This document shows positions 9,966-20,372 of a stretch of DNA of 64,000 nucleotides, piece by piece. The position numbers and the translations under genes were made by a program. Each line of letters opens with the position of its first letter. The first letter of the stretch is position 1. Below the pieces are notes generated by a model. The model did no database searches. It saw only the letters and a program-made list of their open reading frames with translations, and was not told the DNA's origin. The stretch lies in contig JANFNE010000028.1 in assembly GCA_024867545.1 (NCBI GenBank), positions 682,001 to 746,000 on the forward strand. The letters are read 5' to 3'. The stretch is from Phytopythium helicoides (lineage: Eukaryota; Oomycota; Peronosporomycetes; Pythiales; Pythiaceae).

Positions 9966-12900
9966 ATGCCTGTCCGAGCGCCATCACCAGACCGTAGATG
10001 TTCCCGGTCAGGAGCTCACAGCGCTAGCCGTCCATCACGTCCTGCAGGCCGAGCACCTGCAGCTTCTCCGTCTCCACGGGTTGCTGCAAACCAGATAAAA
10101 GATGAGCCAGCTTCACATGGTTCGACATACTCGCCAACGCGTAGTGGTGCTCCAAATCCGCAGGTGCAGGAAATTCGTTCTCGTGTCAACGAGCTTGTGC
10201 GCAGATATGACGAGTCCTTGGCTGAAGATACCGGGCAGTCCTTCGACATCTCTCGAAGCGTTGATCGAGATACTTCGAGCTCCGATAGCGAGGAAGACGG
10301 AGGTGACCACCACCTACAGTCCAGCAACGGTAGACGTAAGCGACTTCCAGCCCAATGGAAAGTTGGAGACGTGTTGCTGGCGGCTCATAGCGCACTAGCC
10401 AGAACCGGCGCAAAAACTGAGCGCGCCATGGTCGCAGAGTTTGCTCGTGAAGACCCCGAGATCGCCGAGGCGATGGGTCACGGAGAGAGAGCGTTCGCCC
10501 ACGCATTAGACGCTGCCGCTCAACGAGCACAGCAGACGCACGAGGTTCTCACTCGGTCGCTTGCGATGGTTCAGCAATTGCAAGAAGAAGCCATCGCAGC
10601 AGCCATCAACGGCATCGACAGTGATAAATCTCTCAGCACAGCTAGTGACCGACAGCTGCAACAACGAGTGCGAGAGCTCAAATACGCCGTTGACTCCCTC
10701 AGCATGGATAAGCAGACACTGCTCGCGCAGATGCAGGAGCAGCTAAAAGCGCACAAAGAGGCGCTTGCGATCACCGATGAGCAGGCGCAAGCTCTCAAGC
10801 GTGCACAACACATGCTGAACTTGAAAAACGAAGAGCTCAAAGCCCAGCGCGAGGAAAGCATGCAAGCAGTGGAGTCCGCTCAGCAGGTAGCGGCAAACTG
10901 GAAGGAAAAATGCCAGCTTGCAACTAAAGCAGGATCAGCATCTGACGGCAAGATGCAAGAATTGGAGGCCAAAGCACGTGGTTTAACTGATGAGTTTGCG
11001 CGGGTCAACGCACTGCTAGCATCGAAAACACGAGAAGTTGAATCCGCAAAGGAAGCTGCAAGAGAGAGCGAAGCTGCGCGCCAGCGAGCTATAGCCGAGG
11101 CACAAGCCCAAGCGGACGCAGCATCCCGAGCACTTGCCCAGGCTGAGAGTTCAGCTACCAGTAATAACGCAGCAAGCAAACGAGCGCAGGCTGCAGCAGT
11201 CGAAGAAGCAACAAGATCGCTTCAGCGTGAGATCCAGGATCTCGCAGCTCGAATAGAAGAACTGGAAGAGGCCAACCGCGCACTCGTTGCAAAAGCAAAT
11301 GATGCTACTCAGAGGAAACAGCAGTTCGAAAACGACAACCACGAGCTTGCACGAGTAGTCCGTGAAATGCAGGAACGAGGGCGGTCGCAGCAACAGCCAC
11401 TTGCATCAGCCCAGCCAAAGCCTTTGCCGAAACGATCGTCAAGTTTTTCCATCTCACTGCGCTCTGTCAAAAGTCCGCGAGATCCGTCGACAAGTCAGCA
11501 AAAAGGAAGAAAGCGGCAGGGTCGCAATGGCTCTTTCACCAGCCGCCTCAGTAGTAATAGCAAAGAGGAGGACTTTGATGACGACTTGTCAACAACAAGT
11601 GAGGATGAGGAGGACGATAGGGGTCTAGCAAGTGGCAAGCAGCCAACTCCAGAGGCTGTAGAAATCGCTCGTGACGAGGAAGAGCTCAACGAGACAATGC
11701 ACCAAGTCGTAGAGAGCGCGTTCCCACGGCACGAACCGCGCGCGTTGCCCGGGAAGAAAGTTGAAGCCCTGGATGATGATATTGCCGAATTTGAGGATCC
11801 GTTGCGTGGGCCGATGATAAAACAGGGGTCGACATCTAAAGCCATACCAAAGGCGCCTGATTCTTCATCTTCGGACGAGATTGAGCGTGTCAAGGCTTCC
11901 TGCGCACAGGAGCTAGCCAGGATGAAAGCCCAGTACGTCACGGGGCTGCTCGAATACAAGGCGCTTGTTATCGAGCAATACGAGCGGAGACAGAGCGAAG
12001 AGCGCGAGCGCCATCGGCTAGAGATCGAGAACCTCATCATGCTTGTCCAAGCCAAATTCAAGCGAGAGCTTGAGCGCCGTGGACAGCGCATGATGAAAGC
12101 GCAAGAGTCACTAAAGCTCCTGTACCGGGCGATGACGAGCAAGCCAGATGTCGATGGTGCCGACGGGCTATCGGGCGTAGCTGAAGGTGATGAGAACGAC
12201 ACCGACGATCAGCCGGAATACCAAGCCATTCAGGAAGCACCAAGCGAAGAAGCAGAGGTCGCGCCTGTGCCACTCAAGTCGTTGCTGCGAGCAGCCATCC
12301 TCGCGATGTCGTCATCGACCAAGCGCAATGCGCAGGCGTCCGACCAGATCACAGCCATCTACGAGGCCGTCAAGAAGCGGCGCGCGGCTGCTGCCGCTGT
12401 TGCAGCTCGCTTGAGGGCATCTGTTCCAGCTCCCCCGACTACCATCGTAGTCCAGTCCATCAAACCGACTACACCGCCGAGCCCCGAGCCGCCTGAAGTA
12501 GTGGTCGCGAACTTCTCGTGCCAGGTGAACCCTAGCGACTTCATCCCCATGCGCTTCTCCAAGGGCTTCCGCGGCAACGCAGTCACGCCCGAGTGCATGG
12601 ATGGCGTCGTCCTGCCAAGCTCGCCGTGCTTCCCTCGCCAGGCCGAGCCTGAGACGATCGATCCAACGCCGCGACGCCTTCCCTGGGCCAATCTTGACGA
12701 CGACGCGGCCGTTCTGCACCTAGTCGACGGCGCCGCTCTGGCCGCGAGCGTGGTGGCCGATCTGCGTCGCTGCCTTCCAAGCCTCCCACCTGGCGCCTAC
12801 TTCTTGTCTACAGCGCTGCGGCAGGCGCTCTTCCGAGAACTCGTGCGCTTCTACGCCAGTGCGCCGCCGCCGTCGCCGCCGAGCGCCAGGGAGCAGCGCG

Positions 12901-13055
12901 AGCTCGAGGGCGACGAGCGCGTCGTGGTGGTCGGCAGCCCCAGGGACACGCCGTTCATGCGGCGCAAGGCGCTCGAGGCGCTCGACCGGCGGCGCACGCA
13001 GCGCCGGCAGCGGCTCGCGCTCGGTGGCGCTGCCGTGCTGCAGCAACTCAAGTGA
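9966..13055 (+). CDS. Large coiled-coil protein, unknown
   Basis: This single-exon gene encodes 1029 aa from the ATG at 9966 (MPVRAPSPDRR); the frame stays open to 9867 but that part reads as leader. The first ~110 residues are Ser/Pro/Arg-rich. A long Ala/Gln/Glu-rich coiled coil spans roughly 200-500 (for example AREAESEA-like heptads and RELKYAVDSLSMDKQTLL). An acidic, Ser-rich linker and a second helical block (EYKALVIEQYERRQSEERER) follow at about 650-730. The C-terminal ~200 residues look folded (SDFIPMRFSKGFRGNAV, PWANLDDDAAVLHLV) but match nothing I recognise. The gene starts about 200 bases after the CLC gene. The architecture suits a cytoskeletal or centrosomal scaffold, which is inference only. 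Confidence 0.75.
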   Translation: MPVRAPSPDRRCSRSGAHSASRPSRPAGRAPAASPSPRVAANQIKDEPASHGSTYSPTRSGAPNPQVQEIRSRVNELVRRYDESLAEDTGQSFDISRSVDRDTSSSDSEEDGGDHHLQSSNGRRKRLPAQWKVGDVLLAAHSALARTGAKTERAMVAEFAREDPEIAEAMGHGERAFAHALDAAAQRAQQTHEVLTRSLAMVQQLQEEAIAAAINGIDSDKSLSTASDRQLQQRVRELKYAVDSLSMDKQTLLAQMQEQLKAHKEALAITDEQAQALKRAQHMLNLKNEELKAQREESMQAVESAQQVAANWKEKCQLATKAGSASDGKMQELEAKARGLTDEFARVNALLASKTREVESAKEAARESEAARQRAIAEAQAQADAASRALAQAESSATSNNAASKRAQAAAVEEATRSLQREIQDLAARIEELEEANRALVAKANDATQRKQQFENDNHELARVVREMQERGRSQQQPLASAQPKPLPKRSSSFSISLRSVKSPRDPSTSQQKGRKRQGRNGSFTSRLSSNSKEEDFDDDLSTTSEDEEDDRGLASGKQPTPEAVEIARDEEELNETMHQVVESAFPRHEPRALPGKKVEALDDDIAEFEDPLRGPMIKQGSTSKAIPKAPDSSSSDEIERVKASCAQELARMKAQYVTGLLEYKALVIEQYERRQSEERERHRLEIENLIMLVQAKFKRELERRGQRMMKAQESLKLLYRAMTSKPDVDGADGLSGVAEGDENDTDDQPEYQAIQEAPSEEAEVAPVPLKSLLRAAILAMSSSTKRNAQASDQITAIYEAVKKRRAAAAAVAARLRASVPAPPTTIVVQSIKPTTPPSPEPPEVVVANFSCQVNPSDFIPMRFSKGFRGNAVTPECMDGVVLPSSPCFPRQAEPETIDPTPRRLPWANLDDDAAVLHLVDGAALAASVVADLRRCLPSLPPGAYFLSTALRQALFRELVRFYASAPPPSPPSAREQRELEGDERVVVVGSPRDTPFMRRKALEALDRRRTQRRQRLALGGAAVLQQLK

Positions 13056-13236
13056 GCGCTAAACCAGTATCCCTTCATCGGCTTCCTCATACAACCAACG
13101 TGGATTACCAGCGGTTTCCGTACTGAGAGGAGTTAACAATCCGTCCTTTCTCGCGTATTCCCCCCTCCGCGACACAACGCAACTGCGAGGGCTTGGAGGC
13201 GACGAGGACGAGCGGCGGGAGCTGCCGGAGCGCGCC

Positions 13237-14837
13237 ATGTACGCCAACAACGTCAGCAACCTGGACCAGATCCTGTCGTCGCTGCAGTGCTACGTGGTGC
13301 GTGGCCGCTCTCGCTCTGTGCGGCGTGGAGGAGCGCGGCGCTGACGCCCAGTGCAGCAAAGCTCGCGCGTGCGCGCCGACGTGTACAACCTGCTGGGCCA
13401 GATCCCGTCGCTGCAGCCCAACTGCGGCAACTTCAGTGCGTACTCCTGCTGTTTGTGCTGGCGGCGGCACGTGCGGCGCTAACGGGCGTGGCCTGCTGTG
13501 CGCTCACGGCAGCGCACAATGATGGCACGACGAGCACGCTGCTGGACCTCGAGGGCACCATCCCGATCTTCTACCGCGGCAACCAGTACAACATACCCGT
13601 GGAGTTCTGGATTGTCGAGACGTACCCCCTGGCTCCGCCCGTGTGCTTCGTGCGACCCACGCCTGGTACGCTGTCAGATAGGCTTGACTGCCGAAGTATT
13701 CACGCGAGGCTAACTGGGATCGCTGTCGCTAGACATGATGGTCAAGCCCGGACATCCCCACGTCACGAGCGATGGGTACGTCAAGATCCCATATACGACC
13801 GATTGGCGCCAGGACTTTACCTTGCTGGAGCTGGTCGCGCACATGTGCTCCATCTTTGGCAACATCCCTCCCGTGTTCCGACGCCCGGCAAACATGATGC
13901 CGCAGTACCGGCAATCGGGATACGGGGATAATGGTGCAGGCAATGCTAGGCTGTCGTCCTCTATGGGCCCAGGACGGCCGAGCGGATACTACCAGGGTGG
14001 TCAGTACGGAAATCTGTCGTCTTCCCAGCCGCCCCAATATGGCGGACGTCAGTCTTCAGCTGGACGAGCGTCGACTGGGTCAGTATCTCCTGCAGCAGCG
14101 CGCTTTTCTGAGCGAGAATCGGACGGGAATCTGTTTGGAATTGCTGCATCACCTGTCGTACGGCACGAAGACCGCGCTCAAGAGCTCAAGCGCGATATCA
14201 CGGAGAAGCTGCAGCTGCAGTTAGACAAGATCTTTACTCGAGTGCGCGACGATATTGATCTGCAGTATGAGCACGAGTTGCAGCTGAAGCAGTCGCAAGA
14301 AAATGTAGAGCGCGGAATCCGCTCATTGCAATTCTTGCGCGATGATCTCAAGCGCGCAAAGGCAACGATAGCGGCTCAAGACGAGGAAGTCACACAATGG
14401 CTCGATGCAAATGAGGGCAAGGTACGAATCTTTATCTTACCATTATGGCCAATGCATAGTTGCAGAGAGTCTAACTTCGTTGCATTCTGTGGTTTGTGCT
14501 CGCGATAGGATACCGTTGACCCGGACCTCATTCTGGTGGAGAGCGACCCTCTTTCGAAGCAGTACGTTTGTCCGTCCCAGTTTGACTCGTTCAGCATTTT
14601 AAGCTCGTGTTGTTACTGATTCCCTTTAGAATGATTCAAACTCTGGCGGAGCATCATGCAATCGAAGACGCACTCTACTTTTTGGATCGTGCTCTGAGCA
14701 ATGACGAGATGGAGCTGAACGTTTTTCTCAAGGAAGTGCGGAAATTGTCACGGAAACAATTCATGTGCACCGCCCTGCTGCGCAAAATCCACGAGACTCA
14801 ACAGCAAGCTGCAGTTCCCGCGTACAGTACTAATTAG
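13237..14837 (+). CDS. TSG101: ESCRT-I subunit TSG101/VPS23
   Basis: Six exons (13237-13296, 13357-13435, 13513-13665, 13733-14421, 14509-14561, 14630-14837) join in phase to 413 aa; introns are 60-87 nt with GT-AG ends. The N-terminal UEV domain (about 1-135) reads LEGTIPIFYRGNQYNIPVE, then CFVRPTPDMMVKPGHPHV and GYVKIPY, as in TSG101; UEV domains bind ubiquitin but lack the E2 cysteine. A Pro/Gln/Gly/Tyr-rich linker (about 155-235) and a coiled coil (about 245-325) follow. The C-terminal steadiness box (AIEDALYFLDRAL, LNVFLKEVRKLSRKQF) is clear. It is the cargo-binding arm of ESCRT-I in multivesicular body sorting on endosomes. The start is chosen as the first ATG giving the UEV reading; an in-frame extension upstream has no ATG nearby. 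Confidence 0.9.
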
Positions 14838-15213
14838 TAGCCGTTCTAGCCCCCTGCGCGACGGCAAGCCCACAGACGCTGCATCAACGATAGCAAAGCG
14901 AATTCAAGGTAATTGGCAACTTGAGAGTATATGTGTGCTCTATTTGCACCTGGTTGGTCGGTTGTTTCTTTTGCTTGTGAGGTTCTTGGCTGAAATGAAT
15001 TCCAAAAAATTCCGATTGTAGTGGTACATATCAATGCCAACAAATTCCACGAGCTATTTCTTGCTTGGTCCCAACGTGAAAGAAGTAGCAAACAATCCGA
15101 TCCAAATCTGGAGCACCCTATATTTACGCCTGTGAGGTTGATTGAGGTCGTCTTCAAATGCGACGCCCAGACTGACCACGGTTCTCAACCCTCGGGACTG
15201 ACAAGCTGTCTCC
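14838..15213. other. Intergenic, TSG101 to LRR gene
   Basis: This is the 3' flank of TSG101 and the 5' flank of the LRR gene. I see no open frame with coding character, RNA gene or repeat. Confidence 0.5.
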
Positions 15214-16488
15214 ATGGGGTGTGTGGCCTCGTCAAGCTCGTCACTCACTGCGGTGGGGCCAGCCCCCGCCGTCGTCGCAGTCGCTGCTGAGCATGGACAG
15301 CTGGTGGCTGAGAGCAGCTACCTGCGCTTATCGAAAAGAAAGCTCACAATGCGCCACACTTCGAGTCTCAGCACACAGACAGCGCAGTCACTGCAGATGC
15401 TAATTCTCGATATGGCACGTACTGGCAAACTCGAGCTCACGTCGACGGCGGAGCGTGATGACGACGGCAAGCCCAAAGGCACACTAGCGCGCCAAGGTGT
15501 GCCCACGCTCAAGCAGATTCCAGGCGTCGTGTTCACCATGACAAACCTCACCGAGCTGAACCTGCGCTCCAACCAGATCTATGAGGTGCCGCGCGAGATT
15601 GCGGCTCTGAAAGGGCTCCAGGTACTCATTCTGTCTGAGAACCAGCTCGTGGATTTGCCACCCGAGCTCACACTTCTATCAAGTCTCCATGTGCTCGAGA
15701 TCGCCGAGAACTACATTGGCGCGCTACCTGACGACATTGGACGATTAAATAAGCTTGAGATTCTGCGTGCAAACCGCAATCGTTTGACTACTTTACCCGA
15801 CGGACTTGCAGGATGCGAGCGGCTCAAGCTGCTTAACCTCTACAATAATTGTCTTGAGACGCTGGGCACAGGTTTGAGTGCGCTTTCGGAGCTCGAGGAG
15901 CTCAATCTAAGTAACAATGCGCTGGTTGCGCTCCCCGAAGTCGGACGGTGGAAGAATCTCAAGCGCTTGTACCTCCAGGTAAATCGGTTGGAGTCGCTAC
16001 CAGATATGAGTGCGCTATGCAACCTCGAGCTGTTCCAGGCTCATCAGAATCGACTTTTGGCACTTCCCGACATGGAAAATCTCGTGAACCTACGCAAGAT
16101 TGACGTCAATACGAACCGAATTAGCGAGATTCCGCGCAGCTTTGAGCTCATGGCGCAGCTTGAACACCTGAGCATGCGCAAAAATTTGCTAGTGATCATT
16201 CCACCTCACCTCTTGAGTCGCTGCCGAGCACTTGAGATAGTCGACCTCGGTAGCAATCCTATCACGCCACCAGTGCCCGCGGACCTTGGATCGCTCCCGA
16301 ACTTGAAGACACTGCTGCTTGATGGATGCTGCGTCACCAAACTGCCTATTGAGCTCATCGGTCTTCGCCAGATGTGCCGTGTAAACCTCGGTAGCAGTTT
16401 GCAGATGGATGACCAAGAAACGTTTGAAGTTGTCATGGAACTCAAAAACACGTGCACTCGAAATGGAGGATGGTTGAAGACAGGCTGA
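15214..16488 (+). CDS. Leucine-rich repeat protein, lipid-anchored
   Basis: Single-exon gene, 424 aa. It opens with Met-Gly-Cys-Val-Ala-Ser, a good N-myristoylation signal with a palmitoylatable cysteine at position 3, so membrane attachment is likely. After ~105 residues come twelve LRRs of about 23 residues (LTELNLRSNQI, LQVLILSENQL, LEELNLSNNAL, LKRLYLQVNRL and others), of the short Ras-type (SHOC2/PIRL-like) class with LP--I--L spacing. There is no kinase, TIR or transmembrane segment, so it is not a receptor. The tail (last ~30 residues) is polar with two cysteines. The likely role is an intracellular signalling scaffold on the cytosolic face of membranes; the partner is unknown. Confidence 0.85.
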   Translation: MGCVASSSSSLTAVGPAPAVVAVAAEHGQLVAESSYLRLSKRKLTMRHTSSLSTQTAQSLQMLILDMARTGKLELTSTAERDDDGKPKGTLARQGVPTLKQIPGVVFTMTNLTELNLRSNQIYEVPREIAALKGLQVLILSENQLVDLPPELTLLSSLHVLEIAENYIGALPDDIGRLNKLEILRANRNRLTTLPDGLAGCERLKLLNLYNNCLETLGTGLSALSELEELNLSNNALVALPEVGRWKNLKRLYLQVNRLESLPDMSALCNLELFQAHQNRLLALPDMENLVNLRKIDVNTNRISEIPRSFELMAQLEHLSMRKNLLVIIPPHLLSRCRALEIVDLGSNPITPPVPADLGSLPNLKTLLLDGCCVTKLPIELIGLRQMCRVNLGSSLQMDDQETFEVVMELKNTCTRNGGWLKTG

Positions 16489-16627
16489 TCTGACTCAAGC
16501 TTCGACGACTGTTGTCTGTGTGCTTGTGACTGCACATGTCCCGTTGTGGTCACAATCCATCACAACTCTGTTTGTGAAGCTTCGCAGTCGAGTTTTCTCT
16601 CGGAAAGCCACGCCTTCATTGCTGCTG

Positions 16628-16888
16628 ATGGCTTCGAAGCGATCTGCTGCTGATGCTGATAACCGATCCGTGATGGAGATCGCTGAAGTCTTCGAGCCCG
16701 GCGTCTCACGTGCCATTCTCGCCCGCTGCCGACTCTCGGAATCTCCTGGGGCTCATCTCCCAGAGTCGCCAAAGCATCTTGAGTCTCAGCGCGCTGCAGA
16801 CGAAATCGAGTGGGTTATCGTCTCCATTCGTCTCGAAGAGACACTTGAGCAGCGTCAGGAGCGCCAACAGGACAACCGAAAGAGCTGA
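16628..16888 (+). CDS. Small hypothetical protein (86 aa)
   Basis: An 86-aa frame starts at MASKRSAADADNRSVMEI, beginning 139 bases after the LRR gene. The composition is polar, with a central AEVFEPGVSRAILARC segment and a charged end (LEETLEQRQERQQDNRKS). The codon pattern resembles neighbouring genes, but no family is recognised. The frame is open upstream to 16520. It could be a real short gene, or part of the LRR gene's 3' untranslated region. The ~350 bases after it, up to the kinase gene's 3' end, hold nothing I can name. Confidence 0.35.
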   Translation: MASKRSAADADNRSVMEIAEVFEPGVSRAILARCRLSESPGAHLPESPKHLESQRAADEIEWVIVSIRLEETLEQRQERQQDNRKS

Positions 16889-17240
16889 AGAAGTAGATAG
16901 TGTGGCCTGCTGATGCCAATCGCCTCCGTTCCACGAACATCACTTGCAATAACCACAGCCAGAGTTGTTGGAATAAATTGATGATTGAATCGCAAACTGC
17001 TACTGCTACTACTTGTGGGTTTCCTACTTCATGGCGCTGTGGCTCACTACCTAATCGCGCTTGTTATCGTACTTGGAGCTTCGATCCAAACGCCTGGCCT
17101 TCACGTCTCCCCTGGCGGATGCAACCAAGCCTATGCAACTATTGTACAGTCCACAGCACCACCACCTTGTGTCTCTCGCTCAAAATGCGGGAGGTTCCCG
17201 GCGGAACGCCCCCAACGGCACGAACCGACCGACCAACCAC

Positions 17241-19666
17241 CTACATCTGCATCTGCTGCATTTGTTGCATCTGCTGCTGCTGCAACTGTTCGAGTGCTGT
17301 CCGCAGTCCAATCAGGAGCTGAGACGCGGTTGGTCGACACCGCGGGTCTGGATGTAGACAGCTCTGGCACATCCACCGCGAAAGATCTGACACGGGAGTG
17401 GGGAATCGAAGCTCTCCACGAAACTGTCGGAGCGACGCCTTGGCCTCGTCGGGAGTCATCTTGTCGGTGCATATCGGATGCTTCCCGAATAGCATTAGGT
17501 AGCACACGATACCAACCATCCAAATATCCGCCTTCTCTGCGGTGGCGTCGCAGTTGCCGAAGTTCGGCCGGAAGCACTCGGGTGGCAAGTATCGTAGCGT
17601 GCCGACACCAGACGAGACAATCGGATCATGCACAGGTCGAGCGAGGTCAAAGTCCGTCAATTTGACATTCTCATCCGGCGAGATCAAGATGTTAGATGGC
17701 TTGACGTCGTAGTGGGCCAAGTTCATCTGTTTGGAAGGGCAACACACAAACAAGGGGGAGACAAGTGTCAAACAAATGATGGGCATGGCAAAAGCAGTTG
17801 CAATCACCTGACCTCATCGTGGAGATAGCACAGTGCATCCAGTAGCTGGTACATGATTTGCACGGCATGAATCTCAGCAAATGTTTCTTGCACCTGAGAT
17901 ACGCGTCCGTTAATCTCCGCCGAAGCAATAGGCATGTCAACAGTGGACTCTACCTCGAGAAGCTGCTGCAGATCCGTGTAGGCGCGCTCGACTGTGAATG
18001 CTGTGTACGTCACTTGCTCGTATTCGATCAGATACGAGCTGTCGCCGACCGAGGCAATATGCGGGTGGAAGAGTTTCTGCAGACAGGTCAGATAAGGTCA
18101 GATTTGAGTCAAGGAAAACACGGAGCCTCCACGCACATACCGAATGGGTGTAGTGCTCTCGCTGTGCATGCTTGACGGACGTTGAAAGCTTCAGCGCGCA
18201 ACTTCGTTTGTTGTCAAAGTAGTCGATGACATCCCAGACCTCGCCATTGCCACCCTTGCCCCGCAGACGGACGAGCAAGAATCGGTTGCCCAGCACTGGC
18301 AGCTTGTGGAACGGAGAAACTGTAGTGTATTCATGGGTGGAAGCTGGTGTTAGGGAACTGGTCGATTCTTTGTCAACAAGCTAAGATCTACTTACTGGTC
18401 TCGAGGCGGTTGAGCATGATTGCCTGCTTGTGCTGGGTTTCCTCTCGCTGCACGAACCACGGGTTGAAAGTCGCTCGTCAGCATTGCTCAGCGTTGAAAT
18501 GATTTCAAAGGCTACAATGCGTACGTAGAAGTCTCGCACAAGCTCATCAAACTCTAGTCGGCGTTTTTGCACAAAGCCGACGTCGCCCCCGCTATCAAGC
18601 GCCTGTAATCAAATTATGTTAGATGGGGTCCCATCAGCATCTTAATCAAGCTCTACGCACTACACTGTACGACTCCTCATGGAAGCGCTTCTCTCTCAAG
18701 ACGGCAGCTCTCCTCCAACCGGGGTGGAAGAACACTCGGCTACAGCAACGATGAGTAGTAGCCCACATAGTTAGCACGTGGCCTCTTGAGGAACCAACTG
18801 CAAGACGCTTAGGCACTCACTTGTTCTGCTCTTCGAGGTGGCCCCACTTCGCGTAGCTTTGCTCTAGCTTTGAGTGTCGTGCAAACTGGTCCTGTTGAAT
18901 CGCGTAGCGCAGTTTCTGCGAATAGGAGCTTGTCAGTTGGCGTATGAATGGTATCACATGAGCGAGGCTAGCGCACCTCAATCTCGTCGCGCTCGTTCTT
19001 TGTGATCTGGTAGAGGTACGTCTCTCCCATGGCGGCGTCATTTTGCTCTCCGTCCACGGCCGTGTGCTGGCTGAGTGTGTCCTGCTCCATGCGCTCGGTG
19101 GCTGGCTCCATAACGACGGTCATCTGGTCTGCCTGCGTGACGTCCGTCATGCTGGTGAGCAGTCTGTCCATGCGGATGGACCCGGCATTATCATAGCTGG
19201 CGCCGAAGCTCTGCTTGGTGGGTGGGGATTTGCCCATGTAGGTCGACGGCGGCAGTGCCTCGACCTCTCTGTCCTGCTTGAAGCAGGGCTTGCTGGCGGC
19301 CGAAAGCGGCAGCTGGTGCACAATCTGCTTGCTCTTCATGGCCAGCGGGAAGTCGTCTGCCAGCGACGAGAATTCGGCGTGCAGCAGCGGCGCGGGCGAG
19401 GGTGCTCCGCGCACGGTGCGCTCGGTATGGCACTCGTTGACGAGGCAGGGCTCGTCCCTGCGGGCGTCGAACATGGGCGAGGCCGCCATGAGGTTGGGCG
19501 AGGGCGAGGAGCGGAAGGTCGCGTCCTCGCCCGCGGGGAAGCCAAACAGGTCCTCGTCGGCGTCGTGCAGGCTGTAGTTACCGGCCACGAACTGGATGCG
19601 CGGGCTCGCGACCTCGTCGCGGCCGCTGCTGTCGCTGCCGCTGCTGTGGTTGCCGGCCGCGAACAT
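17241..19666 (-). CDS. Tousled-like protein kinase (DFD variant)
   Basis: Eight exons on the minus strand (19666-18977, 18915-18821, 18739-18661, 18602-18525, 18447-18396, 18319-18141, 18076-17813, 17726-17241) join in phase to 640 aa. The N-terminal ~230 residues are disordered; a short helical region (QKRRLEFDELVRDFY, REETQHKQAIMLNRLE) leads to the kinase domain at about 340-620. Tousled-type hallmarks are the GKGGNGEVW loop, ALKLS lysine, HYDVKPSNIL catalytic loop (H484-Y485-D486), YLPPECF and MLFGKHP. The DFG motif is DFD (504-506). A Gln/Met repeat tail ends the protein. Tousled kinases act on histone chaperone ASF1 and chromatin assembly in the nucleus; that role is family knowledge. 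An in-frame ATG at 19789 could extend the N-terminus. Confidence 0.82.
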
Positions 19667-19789
19667 GCTGGCGCTGCGTCCGCTCGCTCGTCTGCTGCGT
19701 CCGCCCTCGCGCTGCTCGCTCTGCTGAATTCGCGCGCGCGACTGGCACTGGCGCTGGCACCTGCGAAGCCTCGGGGGGCGCGCGGGCAA

Positions 19790-20372
19790 CGGCCGCCGGC
19801 GGTTCCGTGGCGCGCAACGGACGGCGCGGGAGGCTGCTGGGTTGCTGCTGTGAGTATGGGGCCGCGGCGGTTTCCTTGCGATCCTGAAAGGTGGGAGGGA
19901 CGACGCGGAAGAGAAACCGCCACGATTAATACTATATCAAAGCTAAAACGCAGATGTCGCCGCTCCCAGCAACTTCAAGGCAAAAACCAACGACCTTTGA
20001 AACCACATTCAGATACCACCATCGAGAGTGGGAGGCAAAATGTGTGCACCACACGAGACACAGAGATGGGACGCCGCGTGATGGAGGTGTGCGATGCGAC
20101 AACAATCCATACTGAAATCAAGTCAGCCAATGTCGGAGTGACCCGTTCGCCTATCCCACTTTTCGAGTCGCGAAACAGCTTTCTCCAGCTCCCGAAATCA
20201 GCCGCATTTCACATACAATACCCAAGACGAATCGCCCTCTCGACTGGAACTAGAGTCTTCCGCTTCGCGAACCCACCCCCAAGCGCCGCCCCATTCCGCA
20301 TTGCTCATGCGCCTCACCCGCTGACCGGCGCCGCCTTCCCGCCGCTGCGCGCCACTCCCGCTCCCGCCGGCC
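19790..20372. promoter_or_regulatory. Divergent intergenic region
   Basis: This lies between the 5' end of the Tousled-like kinase (minus) and the PH-like gene (plus) and should hold both promoters. A long open frame runs through it on the plus strand but is antisense to the kinase exon. A CCATTCCGCATTG stretch at about 20293 loosely fits the oomycete initiator pattern; I would not rely on it. Confidence 0.35.

Noticed and set aside
16985..17665. 226-aa plus-strand open frame
   Set aside because: Overlaps the last exon of the Tousled-like kinase in antisense; no domain.
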